Assembly: GCA_001592805.2 (NCBI GenBank)
Contig: CP051142.1
Span: 372,001 to 436,000, forward strand
Direction of reading: 5' to 3'
DNA: 64,000 bases
DNA from: Peltaster fructicola
Lineage: Eukaryota; Ascomycota; Dothideomycetes
The notes under the pieces were generated by a model that ran no database searches, was not told where the DNA came from, and saw only the letters and a list, made by a program, of their open reading frames with translations. Positions 43,979 through 55,519 of this stretch are shown piece after piece. How positions within the stretch are numbered: the first letter of the stretch is position 1; each line of letters opens with the position of its first letter. The translations under genes and the position numbers were made by a program.

Positions 43979-46797
43979 TCACGCACGGGACTTGACGTTG
44001 AAGTAGTCCTCGGGCTGTGCTGCTGCCGATATCTTGGCCAGCTTGATCAGTGTAGTCAAGAGACCGCTAGTACCTTGGGTCAAGGTAGCCTGTGCTTCGG
44101 TGTTACGTCGACCAACAGAGATGGTAAAGACATGTTTGATAGCCTCTTGCTTGCCGAGGTCGTTGGCCCATCTGAAGATACTTTCGTCCTCACGATCGTC
44201 TCCGGCGATCAGTAAGAAGTCGACACCGTTCTTTGATTGATCTGCGCGGAGGTGGTCCAGGATCTTTGCAGCTGCAAAGCCCTTGCTGTAGTCGAGTGTC
44301 TCGATCAGTATGGCTTGATTGATAGGCACGGCATGGATGCGTGTTTTGTTAAAGGCTCCATTGATGTGATCAGCGCACTCGCCCACCATGCGTGCTGCCG
44401 CTTCTTTGTCCTCGCACTTTTCGAAGCGAAGGAGAAGTGAGCAGTGTCGCTCCTCCAGATAGGTGCCTTCCATTCGCTCAATATAGTACCGAAGGATGCC
44501 TTTGACATCGTTCTTCCATCCCTCCATAGTATCCATATCAGGATAGCTGGTCCACTCGCTTGTCTCCACCCCTGCTTCGCGCATGAAGCAGCCATTCTCA
44601 GCGATGAGGCCCAGCTTCGGCACGGTCTTGAAGTGGTTGTCCAACTCGTCTGGCATACGTCCAGACATGACGTACACCAGATTTCGCTGATCTTGTATCA
44701 GATCACCGAGTGCATCAATGACTCGTTGAGGTGAGCCAAGCGTGATTCCAGTCTGAGTACGATGTGGTGCCAGAGTACCCTCGTAGTCTAGGATGAACAC
44801 CCGACGTTCCGAAGCCTTGTAAGCTGTGCTGACTTGTGGTAGTGACAGACGTGGGATCGATGTAGTGTCATGCGCTGCATGCTCTTCGTGTACTTGACGA
44901 AGCGACTCAGCCAGGCTCTTAGCCCATTTACCTCCACTATGTTTCAGGACGATGTCGTGTAGATGAGTCCAGCGATCCTTCTTCTCTGCATCAGACATTT
45001 CGAATGCCCTCGTGATGGCAGTACACTGATCTTCGTACGCCCAGGGATTGATCGATAGCACATGGTCGCCGAAGAGTGCCGCACTGCCTGTGAATTCGCT
45101 CAGAATGAGGGATCCGTACTTCTTCTCGCAGTATTTGCCGTCCTGGCAGATGACATAGTCGTGTGCTGTGAGATTCATGCCATCGCGAAGTGAACCAACG
45201 ATCAAGATATCTGCGATAGAGAGCAGTGCCAGGTACTGCGAGAAGGGAATGTCTTGCTTGAGGAAGACCAGCGGTTGATGTGCAAGCGTAGAGTGCATCG
45301 ACTCGATGCGAGTGACGATGTCGCTGACAGTCGCCATGAGCTCGGCCTGTTCACTGGTCGATGTTGCGACTTGTATCAGCACAATCTTCTCGCGCCATTC
45401 TGGATTCTTGTTGAGGAAGAGCTCGTAAGAAAGCAGCTTATGACGCACTCCACTGATACCGTCGAGCTTGTCGCGGGCAACAATGACACGCTTGCCTGCG
45501 TACTTCTCAGATATCTTGGCGATCCACTCTCGCACCTCTGTTGATGCCCTTTGCTCGTTGACAGCCTCAAGGTTGATACCAATTGGTTTGCTGATGACAT
45601 TGACGAAGTGGTCATCCAGCTGCACGCCCTGAGATGTGGTCTCAACGGTCAGGATACGACTGCAGGTCTGGAGGAAGTGCTCCGCATATTCGTCGACTTG
45701 GAATGCAATGAGATTGGCGCCTAGCATCCCCTCGAGGAGCTCGGTTCTCATGACGAGACAGCGAAAGACCTCTGAGCTGGGAAAGGCAGTGTGAAGGAAG
45801 AATCCAATCTGTGCGTTGGGCAGTCGTTCTCGGATCATCTTCGGAACGAGGAGCAGATGGTAATCGTGTATCCAGATGATATCGCCACGCTTGTAGTTCT
45901 CGACGACGCGATCGGCGAAGGCCTGATTGACAGCGCTGTAGAACTTCCAAGAGTGGTCTGCATATGCGCGACTCTTGGGATGGTCCGGCACCTGGTAGTG
46001 GAAGATCGGCCACAGGATAGTCTTGCAATAGCCGGCATAGTGTCCTTGGAAGTTCTTGTCGCTGACGTACACCACCTGAGCTTGATACTCATTCGCTAGA
46101 TGATCAGCAATATCCTCCTTGAGGGATTCTGGCAGCGAGTCGGTAGGAAAGTCGAGTGTGCCGTGCCAGGTAATATCTGCAAGTGTGTCGCTCGAGCTCT
46201 CACGCATAGCATTGGCCAGACCGCCATTGCCCTGCAGAGCAGTTTCTATAGTCCACGTCTTCGAGTCGAAGGTACCTTCCGAACTGGCTTTCCGAGAAGT
46301 CAACGCAGACACTGCTGACCTTGAGGCCTTAGGCTTTCGTTGAAGCTCTTCATGAACCTTTGCGAAGTCCAAGATAGATCCTGATGGTAGCGGGCCTGCT
46401 CGACTACGAGGTTGGTTGAAGATGGCCTGCTTGCCCCAGTCAGGCACGTGTGCGTCAGAACGCATCAGTGAGCGAGGATTGCCTGGCGTGATGGGAAGCT
46501 GACGTTGCATGTCCTGAGCAAACTTCGCGAAGAGCTCTGTTGCGACGTTCCCGTCGGACAGTATGTCTGGAGCATCATCGCCGAACAAGGAGACTGCGCT
46601 GCCTCGCTTGGTGATGTCTATGCTGTGTCGTGAGAGGAGTGGCGGATGACCTGGCAGTGTACGCTGCGCTGGACTGTGCTTGCGTTCCTCTTTCTCGTGA
46701 AAGTGAGCAGTGTATGGCAAAAAGCTGATAGAGTTAGCACTGGTAGATCAGCTCGCAGGGCAGGTACTCACAGCGACACCACATGGGTTGTAGCCAT
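43979..46797 (-). CDS. trehalose synthase complex regulatory subunit (Tps3/Tsl1-like)
   Basis: A 923-residue subunit of the trehalose-6-phosphate synthase/phosphatase complex. The exons are 46797-46772 (26 nt, coding MATTHVVSL) and 46724-43979, with a 47-nt intron; the joint gives VVSLFLPYT, a family start motif. The N-terminal 150 residues are serine-rich. The GT20 domain contains IWIHDYHLLLVPKMIRERLP, FLHTAFPSSEVFRCL and GSLRDGMNLTAHDY. The C-terminal HAD domain starts at VFILDYEGTLAPH, where active phosphatases have DYDGT. The second aspartate is therefore Glu, which together with the overall style points to the regulatory Tps3/Tsl1 class rather than catalytic Tps2. GDDREDESIFRWAN is the later HAD motif. 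Its exact class needs a tree. Confidence 0.87.
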
Positions 46798-48367
46798 TCT
46801 GTACTGTCGTTGAGGAGTATGCGGCTCAAAGGAAGGTGTGCCAGGTCAAGGGAGTACCTGCAAAGCTCAACGCATAACTATCTGTGAAGAGGTGAGGTGA
46901 GGTGACTGTCATAAGAAGTGAATGCCAGCTTTGAAGCACAGAGATGCGATGTTAAAGGGCGACGTCATATTATGTGAAGTCCAAGCTGTTCGAGGAGGAC
47001 GAGGCTGCTGCTTGCTACTGCTGCTATTGTTGGCTGTTGCACAAAACTTGCAAAACTGGGAAGCAAACACCCAGCACTGCCCGACACTCACTCATCGGAG
47101 GCGGCGGCGATATGCGAGAGCCATTTGCGCATGCTCTTTCGCATCCACGTGTTGGCTCATTGCGTTTTTGCTATACGCATACCTGTCCTTGCAGGCGATC
47201 GCCTTGGTCAATCCTTACCGCCCTCGAGATTACGCTCACCGCACGTCCATCAAGCCCTAGCGTCATCATGCCTTACCTTTGTGTCGTACGCAACCACGTA
47301 CGCTGTGGCATCACCTACTTTCGACTGGCAAGAGGAAGAGGAAGATTGTCTTGAAGAGAGGTGGTCGCAAAGATGAGCTAAGGTTTTGTGTCTCTCCTGC
47401 AGCACTATTGGATCTTCTATCATATGGCCGCATTGAGTTCTTCCGTCTCATCCGAGATCACCTATTGGCTTCGCTATGCGACCAGAACACCGACGATAGA
47501 TTCGATTCAATCAGCTCATACCATAGTACAAAATGGGACAGTAAAGCCGGAAATGTCAGTCCTCGACTCTGTGTGCACTTAAGAATCGACGGACTATGAA
47601 GCTAGGTGTCCTGCAGCTGTCCCTTGAACCCTGTATAGGTATCTCTTTCGAGGGTGAGCTAGCTGAGGTACCTCTCAATACTCGGCATGAGATGTGCTGC
47701 ATTCATGATCCGAGTATGAATGTCTCGACTGGCCTTCATCATGCTTCTGGAAGGCTTGCCCATTGAGCATACGTGGAGCGGATTGACTGGCGTGCGCTGT
47801 CTCTCGGTCAGAAGTAAATCACGCCGCGAAGGATGTATACGACATCCTTGAGGAGCGTCTGGTCACCTGAGAACCTTGGAGGACTCAAGGGTGCAGTCAA
47901 TGGCAAGCATGCCGCCTTCAGCGAGTGCTCAAACTTCGCCGATAGCACCTGTCTGCAGATCAGCACCTGGCTATGCATAGAGACAGACTCGAATCGGAAT
48001 AGAATTCTGTCAACGGCCCAGAGCAAAAGCCACCGTCTCTCAACCATCCCCACGGGCAGATCCTGGTCCTGCATCATACACCTCGAATGCGGCACCTTAG
48101 GGCGGAAAGCAATGACCAGCCTCGGCAGACGCCACTCTCATTGGATGCATAATTGTCTAAAGTCTATCCAGGCACGAGTGATTAGTTAGGAGACGTCTTC
48201 CATCGCTTCTCTCTCCTTGAGAATATCTCTTTGACAGAGTATCTGCTTCTACAACCAATTATTCCTAGCAAGTCGACATTGGGATATGAAGCGCTGAGCA
48301 CGATTGCCTTCGATAGCGCAGCGATAAATTCCTCTACATTACTCGACAGGACTCGACATAGCCCAGC
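46798..48367. other. long divergent intergenic region
   Basis: A 1.6 kb region between two divergent genes. Several frames of about 60-125 codons occur but none resembles a known family, and they overlap each other. Nothing supported. Confidence 0.4.
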
Positions 48368-49943
48368 ATGATCGTTATGCTGCGGCGGCGCCCGTTCCTT
48401 CTGGTCGGTCTGCTTCTCACCATCCTGCTTATAGCCTTCCAAAGGTCAGAAGTCATCAACGAGGACACCCTGAAGCATATTCCAGGTCACGATACTATAA
48501 AAAATCTGCCCGGCAAGGTCAGCGATCAGTGGGAACAGACATTTGGTCCAGGATCAGACAAGGCCAAGTCACAGTACCTCGAGAAGCCTCTTGAGAATGC
48601 GCACAAGCTGAAGCACCCCGATGCTTTCCTGCCACACTTTGATGCTGTTGCGCGTATGCCAGGACTGACACTGAAGGAGGCAGAAGCAGGGTGCACCTGG
48701 TCTCGGGAGGAGAAGATCAACTTCCAGTACGGCTATACCACAGATTTCGCAGTCAATAGACGAAACGACTCGGAGATCTCGCAGCGCCGAGCAGCGCTGC
48801 ATGACTTCGTCAAGAGAGGCATGGTGCCGTGGTCTGCAGCAAAGGACAAGTTCAAGGGCCGCGGCATCGTCACACTTGGTGGTAACGAGGAGGGAAAGAC
48901 ATTCAAGCGTATGCTTGTCGCTCTGAACGAACTCAGACGAGTAGGATCGCAGCTGCCAGTCGAGGTGCACCACTGGGGCGATGAGCTTTCGGACGAGAAC
49001 CGCGAGCTGATCCTGAGCAACTACCCAAACACATATTTCCATGACCTTGCTGGTCCAGACAACGTCATCAAGATCTGGAAGCACATGATGCCAAACTTCC
49101 AGTTCAAGATTGCTGCTATGCTCAACTCTCGCTTTGCCGAGCCATTTCTTCTAGACTCGGACAATTTGGCTCTCTTTGATCCTGAAGAGCTCTACGAGTC
49201 GGATACCTACAAGGAATACGGTACCATCTTCTGGCCAGATATCGCCCGAACACTGCCAATGAACCCGATCTGGCCTATCACCAACACCAAGTGCCGCATG
49301 GACGAGTACGAGCAGGAGAGTGGACAGCTACTCATTGACAAGCGAAAGTTTTGGTACCACTTGCAGCTTGCCCTCTACTACCTTGACAAGGACGACGAGT
49401 AAGTCTCGAAGATGTACAAAGCTGGTACACTACTAACAGATGTGCAGCCGTCTCTACTATGCTCGAATTATCCTCGGTGACAAGGACGCCTTCCGATTTG
49501 CATGGCACGCACTCAAGACCAAGTACGGCTTCCCAACAAAGTGGCTGTCCAGCGTTGGTATTGTCCGTGAGGATGGCGAATACTGCGGTCACTCATTCGC
49601 ACAATATCACCCAGACAAGAGCGATGGACGACCAGCTTTCTTCCACGGAGGTCTACTTAAGTCCTTCACAAAGCCATTCGTCTCGCATCTGCACCAAAAC
49701 AAGGGCTTGTTCCAGTACTACAAAGCCAGTCCTAACCCCACCAATCACTCGGCGAACCCTACCGAGATCCAGATTGGAGTCATGGGAGCAAAAAGTGTGC
49801 CTGGCGAAGAGGAGGGAGCTAAGGTCGCGTTCTGTACGAGATTCAACGACGTCGAGCCACGTCCTCTAGATGAGATTGCACCTGGTTTCGAGAAGCACTT
49901 CCAGGACATCAAGGGCTACTGGATCATCTTGGACGTCGATTAG
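48368..49943 (+). CDS. Golgi alpha-mannosyltransferase (Mnn1/Mnn2-type, GT71)
   Basis: A 508-residue type II membrane protein that extends mannose chains on glycoproteins. The exons are 48368-49398 and 49448-49943, with a 49-nt intron; the joint gives DKDDDRLYYARIILGDKD. A short cytosolic arginine tail is followed by a signal anchor (FLLVGLLLTILLIAF). The stem has a coiled segment. GRGIVTLGGNE and MLVALNELRRVGSQLPVEVHHWGDE are GT71 signatures. The metal-binding DxD is in FLLDSDNLALFDPEELY. The C-terminal lobe has FAWHALKTKYGF and FFHGGLLKSF. Linkage (alpha-1,2 or alpha-1,3) cannot be decided. An in-frame Met three codons in may be the true start. Confidence 0.88.
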
Positions 49944-50549
49944 ATGTGGCGATGGTCAACATAACGAGCAATGTGGCATCCATAAGGACGGTTCTAAAAG
50001 CCAAGATTGACATCGCTAATGTGAGCATACTCACATCACAGCAGCGATGACTACAAGGGCTGACAGCGCTCTCGACGTCTCACTCGGTTGGCTCGTGGCA
50101 TCCAGCTCGGCAGCACTGTATCAGAATGTGTATAAGATAGGTCCTGGTCGGCTTCGTGCTTTGATGGTTCATAACACGTGTACACGTTCCGCGAAAGAGT
50201 GAGCAATGGTGCAATGCTATTCATGACGCCCTGTGCGCCGTCTATATCATCGCTCAGGCTCGTCCATAGGACTACCGACATCGAGTCTCCCATCTATAAT
50301 CATTGAGACCATTGCTAAAAACAAATTAATTCGAAAGTCGATGAAGCCGCAGCCTCTTGCAGCTCACAATCACTGCATTGGGTATACTGGTTGGAAAGAA
50401 GTTTAGGTAATGCTGCTCGTGCAGCGTACCACATGCCATGATCATGAGTCGTGATATGCCTGGAACTCGTCGTGCGTCCACCGCTATGCTGCAACACCAG
50501 AAGTCTGCGGCCATGGGTCCATGTCTGGGCTGCTGCTGTTGGGATGCTC
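49944..50549. other. intergenic, tail-to-tail
   Basis: A 606-base 3' region of two converging genes. Nothing recognised. Confidence 0.4.
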
Positions 50550-51867
50550 TCAACCCGCCGCCTGAACTGTCGAAGCGCTGTCTGCTGATGACTCGCTCGA
50601 AGACCGTAGCTGCATTGCATCTGCTGCTCGCTGCTGTGCTACGACCTCTCTGGCGTAAAACTCAACCAGCATCGTGCCATATGCTTCAATCTCCTCGACA
50701 GGGATTGACAATCGGAAGTCGTTGAGAAGCAAGAATTGAAGCTCCAAATGGTTCAACTCAGGTAGAGGCAGACCACCAACCTATAAATCGTCAGCAAGTA
50801 CAAATCCCATATGTCACTGCAACACCTACCTTGGCATAACGTGAATTGGTGTAAAAGATATCCGAGAAAAACTTGCTTGCACAGGTCACACCTGCAATGA
50901 CAAGTCGGTGAATGTTGAAGCTGTCTACAACAAAAAAGTGTGACAGGTTGTAAAGATCAGCGGAACGAGGCTCTGCTGGTATGGATGGCGAATCTACGCC
51001 TTGCGGCTTGCTGTGAGGCGTGCCTGGTATGTTCTGCTCCGTTGCCTTCTCCATTGACCCGGAAGCAGGTGGAGTAGCAGTCTGCGCCGCTTGCTCACCA
51101 CCATTGTTGATTATGTCCTCCATCTTGTCCGAGCTTAGCGACGACGAGGAAGATGAGCTGCCCGAGTCGCGATGACGGGAATGTGCTTGTTCATTGGCCT
51201 GACGCAGGCCTTGGATAGGTCCTGCGTTCACACGCTCAGTCATACGATCGAAGTAGACCAGAAGACTGAGGAAGACCTCGTAGCTCGTGGGGCAGTACTT
51301 GTTGATGCGGCTCAGATAGCTCAGGATTGTTATGCTGGGTATGTTCTTACCATGGAATGCCAATACGCTGCTCGTCTGCGCACTCAGTGAGGACGCATGA
51401 TCAATTGAAGGCGGTTGTCGATGCAGGTGTTCATGCTGCTGGTCGTTCGTAGATGTGATCTTCGTGAGCAGACCAGCGACCATCTCAATGATATGCTCGA
51501 CCTTCATCTCGCTTATCTCGTACTGCGTCCCTTCGTCATGTGCGCCTCTTGATCTGCTGCGACTCCTGTTGCGCAGCTCTGAGAAAGCATTCATGTCCTC
51601 GGTCGCGAAGCTTTGTATGTGTTCGAGATCTCGTACCTTGATCCTTCGAGGGCGAGCTGCACGCGTAGGTGTATCCATGACAGCATTTTCGATTGCGTTG
51701 CCTCGTTCGGTCTGTGGTGTGAAAGGAGAGTTGGTGGTACGCAGGGTTGGCTCAGATGGCGTGGTATCCGATCGTGGTGCACTTATGACGGAGCTTCTGT
51801 TGCGAGGAGGAGAGCTGGCGGTCGCAGAGGTGGAGCTGCTACCGCCGCTCGACGCCCTCTGCGACAT
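50550..51867 (-). CDS. Pho80-like cyclin (Pho85-type CDK partner; PREG-like)
   Basis: A cyclin that would partner a Pho85 kinase, as Pho80/PREG do in phosphate sensing. The exons from the first safe Met are 51867-50830 and 50780-50550 (422 residues), with a 49-nt intron; the joint restores RYAKVGGLPLPELNHLE. The cyclin box is split by a long low-complexity insert. ISYLSRINKYCPTSYEVFLS-like residues (SYLSRINKYCPTSYEVFLSL) form the first half and NIHRLVIAGVTCASKFFSD the second, the Pho80 hallmark. The N-terminus is Ser/Pro-rich. The frame stays open and protein-like upstream to a good acceptor at 52085 (YPFWFQPLSDNYTIIWDQS), so an upstream exon with the true start is likely, but I cannot place it. 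Confidence 0.85.
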
Positions 51868-53028
51868 GAGGGAGGTTGTAGTGGGACGTGGCGGAGTTCG
51901 AGCTTGTTTTTGATATGCTGACGTTTTCGAGGCGTTGTTGTGGTGAGCTTGTCGCGTCGGAGAAGATGCTTCGTAAGGTCTGCGCTCCGCGTGAGTGATT
52001 GAAGAGGTTGACAGAGTCGAGAACGACTGATCCCATATTATTGTGTAGTTATCGGATAGTGGTTGAAACCAGAATGGGTAGAAGCTAGAGAAGTAGGTAT
52101 TAGTCTCGCCGCGAGATTTATGACCCAGGAGCAGTGTATGTTAGGTGAATGGAGGGTCAATGCGATGTGAAGTCTAGATATCGACCTGGTCAATGGCTCG
52201 GCCGATCAGGACCACCAGAGTGAAGTGGTTGTCGCCGTGGTACACGTGCCAACATGTGATCGATAGTGTTGGCTGTTGCGTTGAGAGATCACGTAATGCC
52301 AGGTAGTTCGGCCGGGAGCAAAGCAACTCGTGTCAACGCTGTCAGAGAGTTGACAGCGGCGGAGAGTTCGCGCACAGGATCGAGTTCAGATGGGCGCCGT
52401 AGGACTGGCTATTGGAGTTGTTGTAGGGAGGCGGTGACGGTGGTGTTGATGAGCGCTCAGTGACGTCCCAACTGGAGTAGGACGACTGCCAGCCTTGCCG
52501 GATCTCTGCAGGGTGTGTTGGTGGGCTTTAACACACCTTGAAATAGTCCATGACACAATGATCTACACCACGCCTGCTATCACCATCGAAAATGGGGCAA
52601 TCTTCCTCCTAGCCGTGTGTTGGGTCGCTTGAAGGGGAGCTCAGAGGGACGCTTTTTCGTCGTGATGAAGTAGACCAAAACTTATGAGCTACTTTGTCTT
52701 GACTACGAGTTCCCTGCCGGGTCAGCTAGGCGCAATATTGTCTTTTTGGCTTGACGCTAATACGAGCTGCCGGTCGAGCTACAAAGCTGAAAGGATCAAG
52801 AGAGAGCTGACAGGTACGAGCGCTACGAGGTGTGCTGATAACAGCACGTGGTCTTTGTGGGTTTGTACCAATGTTCGTTGCACTCATACCCTGTGAACGA
52901 GCATGGAAGGGGTCAGAACAGACAGGCTCGACCAGGAGACCTTTGTCAAGATAATACTGACCATTGATTATCGTCTGGTGAATGCCAGTGCGTACTTCGT
53001 GGTAGACATATACCTATGATGCTGTTCA
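51868..53028. other. cyclin upstream region and intergenic
   Basis: Bases 51868-52084 are probably the 5' part of the cyclin gene (see that entry). The rest, to the proteasome gene's 3' end, shows no supported feature. Confidence 0.45.
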
Positions 53029-53839
53029 TTATGGCTTGGCCATACCAGGTCCTGTGTAGTCTCGGTCTGGCAGGTACAGGTGTCGCTGAGCGCCCTTTGC
53101 TGTAAGGACGACCATACGAATGACACCTCCAGAGCTACCATCCCACTTGATAGCTTCTCGTAATGCTCCCTTCACAAATGCGACTCCCTCTGCCTCATCC
53201 ATGTCCTCCTTCCAGTTGGCGTCACAGTATCCGTAGATGTATGTCGAGCCAGAGCCGCCAATTGCGTAGTCTTGCTTGTGAAGAGAGCCTCCAAGCGGTA
53301 TCGAATAGACTTGTCCTCCATGTCTGTGGTCCCAGCCTGCAATGATAATGCCCGCACTATCACGATATCAGCAAACACCCTCCCTGCAGCACTCTACATA
53401 CCTCAGTTGATCTTTGTTGTCATAGCATAGCTCTTGGAAGATTGCTGCAGCAGTCTGTGTGGTGGGAGGCTCATCGTTGGTGACGCCGTACATCTCGAGA
53501 TGATACTGAACGATATCTGCAACTGCTTGTGTATCCGCTGCTGAGCCTGATCTACAGCACCATATTGTGTCGTGGACTCGTGTGAGCTTGTCTGTTACTC
53601 GGTTCGCAATGTATGCACCGGTCGTGGTTCTGCTGTCTGCACCAAGTATCACGCCATCTCTGAAGTTGATCGCCATGCTGTGAGACAGTCAGACTCTGGC
53701 CATAGACATCCTTCCGTCGGCTGCGCTTACATCGACGTTCCGAGACTGAGCAGTAGTTAGCATGAGTCTGGCTAGGAAGGGTGAATCGACAAGCTTACTT
53801 GACTTCTCCCTTCTTCAGATGGTTCATGTCCACGTGCAT
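53029..53839 (-). CDS. PRE3: 20S proteasome subunit beta-1 (caspase-like), with a 15-nt exon
   Basis: A catalytic subunit of the 20S core that cuts after acidic residues. The exons are 53839-53799, 53745-53731 (15 nt), 53677-53402 and 53356-53029 (219 residues), with introns of 53, 53 and 45 nt. The joined start reads HLKKGEVNLGTSIMAINFRD, the beta-1 propeptide and active site. Thr of LG|TSIM becomes Thr1 of the mature enzyme, and its codon is inside the 15-nt exon. [35 protein letters not shown] and [17 protein letters not shown] are family signatures. The initiator is uncertain: Met at 53839 is the first in frame, but an upstream exon beginning MVQSTGMLGEGKT at about 53928 looks plausible, although its intron does not join in frame. 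Confidence 0.93.
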
Positions 53840-54293
53840 GCCATCTAGCAAAGGTCAATAGCTGTATCGTTCTGCATCTCACAAGGTCTTGCCTTCGCCT
53901 AGCATGCCTGTCGATTGCACCATGATGTGGTCTGTAGGCAGCAAGATGCTGCAAATGTATGCCGAGCTGATAGCACGAGATACGTCTTTGCTAAAGCGCG
54001 AGTCGGATCCGGTCGAGGTCGGCGAGCAGTGTTGTATGAGCACGCAAAGTGTTGATGATGTATATGCGATCAGGCATCTTGAAGCTCACGCGGCTTTCGA
54101 TAAATAAGCGGCCGCAGTTCTAGCTTCGCGCTGCTGCAGCTGCGCCTCAGGCAAGCATACATCAAGACAATGAAACTCTCGTGGGCATTTAACATTATGA
54201 GTCCCCCCAGGGGAAGGATGCCTGCACACGCGACCTGAAGCCTGCATGGTTTCAGGACATATGGACAATCAGGATTCACCAGCACCCGCCAAG
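53840..54293. other. divergent promoter region
   Basis: A 454-base region between PRE3 and the BEM46 hydrolase. It may hold an upstream PRE3 exon near 53885-53930. I looked for the proteasome control element GGTGGCAAA and did not see it. Confidence 0.4.
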
Positions 54294-55288
54294 ATGAGCC
54301 AGCTTTGGGGATACACGAAGTATCCATTCTACTTCGTTTCGGGTCTCCTCACAGTGGCAGGCAGTGCCTTGTACTACTACCAGAAGTATGAACGCCCACT
54401 CCTGCGAAGAGAGTGCAAACTGATCGTTGTGTAGCGACATCATTTACCCACGCAATGTGCCACTGGGCTCGAGGACAGATGTTCCGAAGCCTTCACGATT
54501 CGCAGTCGAAGACTATGAGGAGATATCGCTGCCTACACCAGATGGCGAAACACTGTCCTCCTTTCTGATACGACCGGCGAATCCCTCGCAGGCTCAACCG
54601 GTCACGATACTCATGCTGCACGGTAACGCAGGTAACATAGGTCATCGAGTGCCTATCGCAAAGGTCTTGGCCAACGAGTATCATTGTACAGTCTTCATGC
54701 TCGAGTATCGAGGGTATGGTCTCTCCACAGGCATACCTACCGAGGCTGGACTCGTCATTGACTCTCAGACTGGTCTTGACTACCTGCGCTCGCGGAAGGA
54801 CTTGGCCGACACCAAGCTTGTCGTCTATGGACAGAGCATTGGAGGTGCTGTGGCCATCGACCTTGTCTCGAAGAACCAAGAAGCTGGCGACATCGCTGGA
54901 CTGATCCTTGAAAACACATTCCTCAGCATTGCCAAGATGATCCCAGCTGTCATGCCTGCAGCCAAATATCTGATACCACTGTGCCATGAGTATTGGCGCA
55001 GCGAGTTGACGATCCCTAAGATCACGAAAGTCCCGATTCTGTTCCTCAGTGGTCTTAGGGATGAGATCGTTCCGTGAGTTCTTGTTTGAGAGCTGCATAC
55101 ACCTGCTGACACTTTTCAGTCCATCTCATATGCTTGGTTTGTTCAAGCTGGCACGATCGAAAGCCGTCATGTGGAAAGAGTTGCCAAACGGCGACCACAA
55201 CAGCACTGTCATCGAACCTGGATACTTTGCATACATCGAGGACTTTCTACGACGATACGTATATCCAACCTCTACGGTCAGACTATGA
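54294..55288 (+). CDS. BEM46-family alpha/beta hydrolase
   Basis: A 299-residue membrane-anchored serine hydrolase (ABHD13/BEM46 family). The exons are 54294-54385, 54435-55073 and 55120-55288, with introns of 49 and 46 nt. One N-terminal membrane segment (FYFVSGLLTVAGSALYYY) is followed by NDIIYPRNVPLGSR, which the first splice joins exactly. The oxyanion HGNAGNIGHR segment, the nucleophile elbow YGQSIGGAVA, the acid SGLRDEIVPPSHM (rebuilt by the second splice) and the His in LPNGDHN give a complete triad. The start at 54294 has the best context; an ATG at 54246 adds 16 residues. BEM46 proteins act at the ER/plasma membrane in polarity and germination in other fungi, but their substrate is unknown. 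Confidence 0.93.
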
Positions 55289-55519
55289 TACCTGGGGACG
55301 AGAGACGAGGAATGAGAGCGGCTTCTTTTTGGTACTGTACATTTAATATGCAAAGTGTATTTGATCAAGTTGTTCTTGATAATTCAGTCTGCGTGTATCA
55401 GTGTGGATGAATCCAAGGAAATCTGTAATGTCGTGACGCCCAGCGCCTATTATCGCCGTGCTATGCATCCCCATGCTGAGTTTTCTCTCTTTGTCTCTCC
55501 TCCTACTTCTTCGTCGTAT

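Noticed and set aside
46922-47599. Overlapping forward frames of 64-126 codons upstream of the mannosyltransferase
   Set aside because: They overlap one another in different frames, have odd composition and resemble no family.
53889-54107. A forward 72-codon frame upstream of PRE3
   Set aside because: It is antisense to the probable upstream PRE3 exon and has no support.
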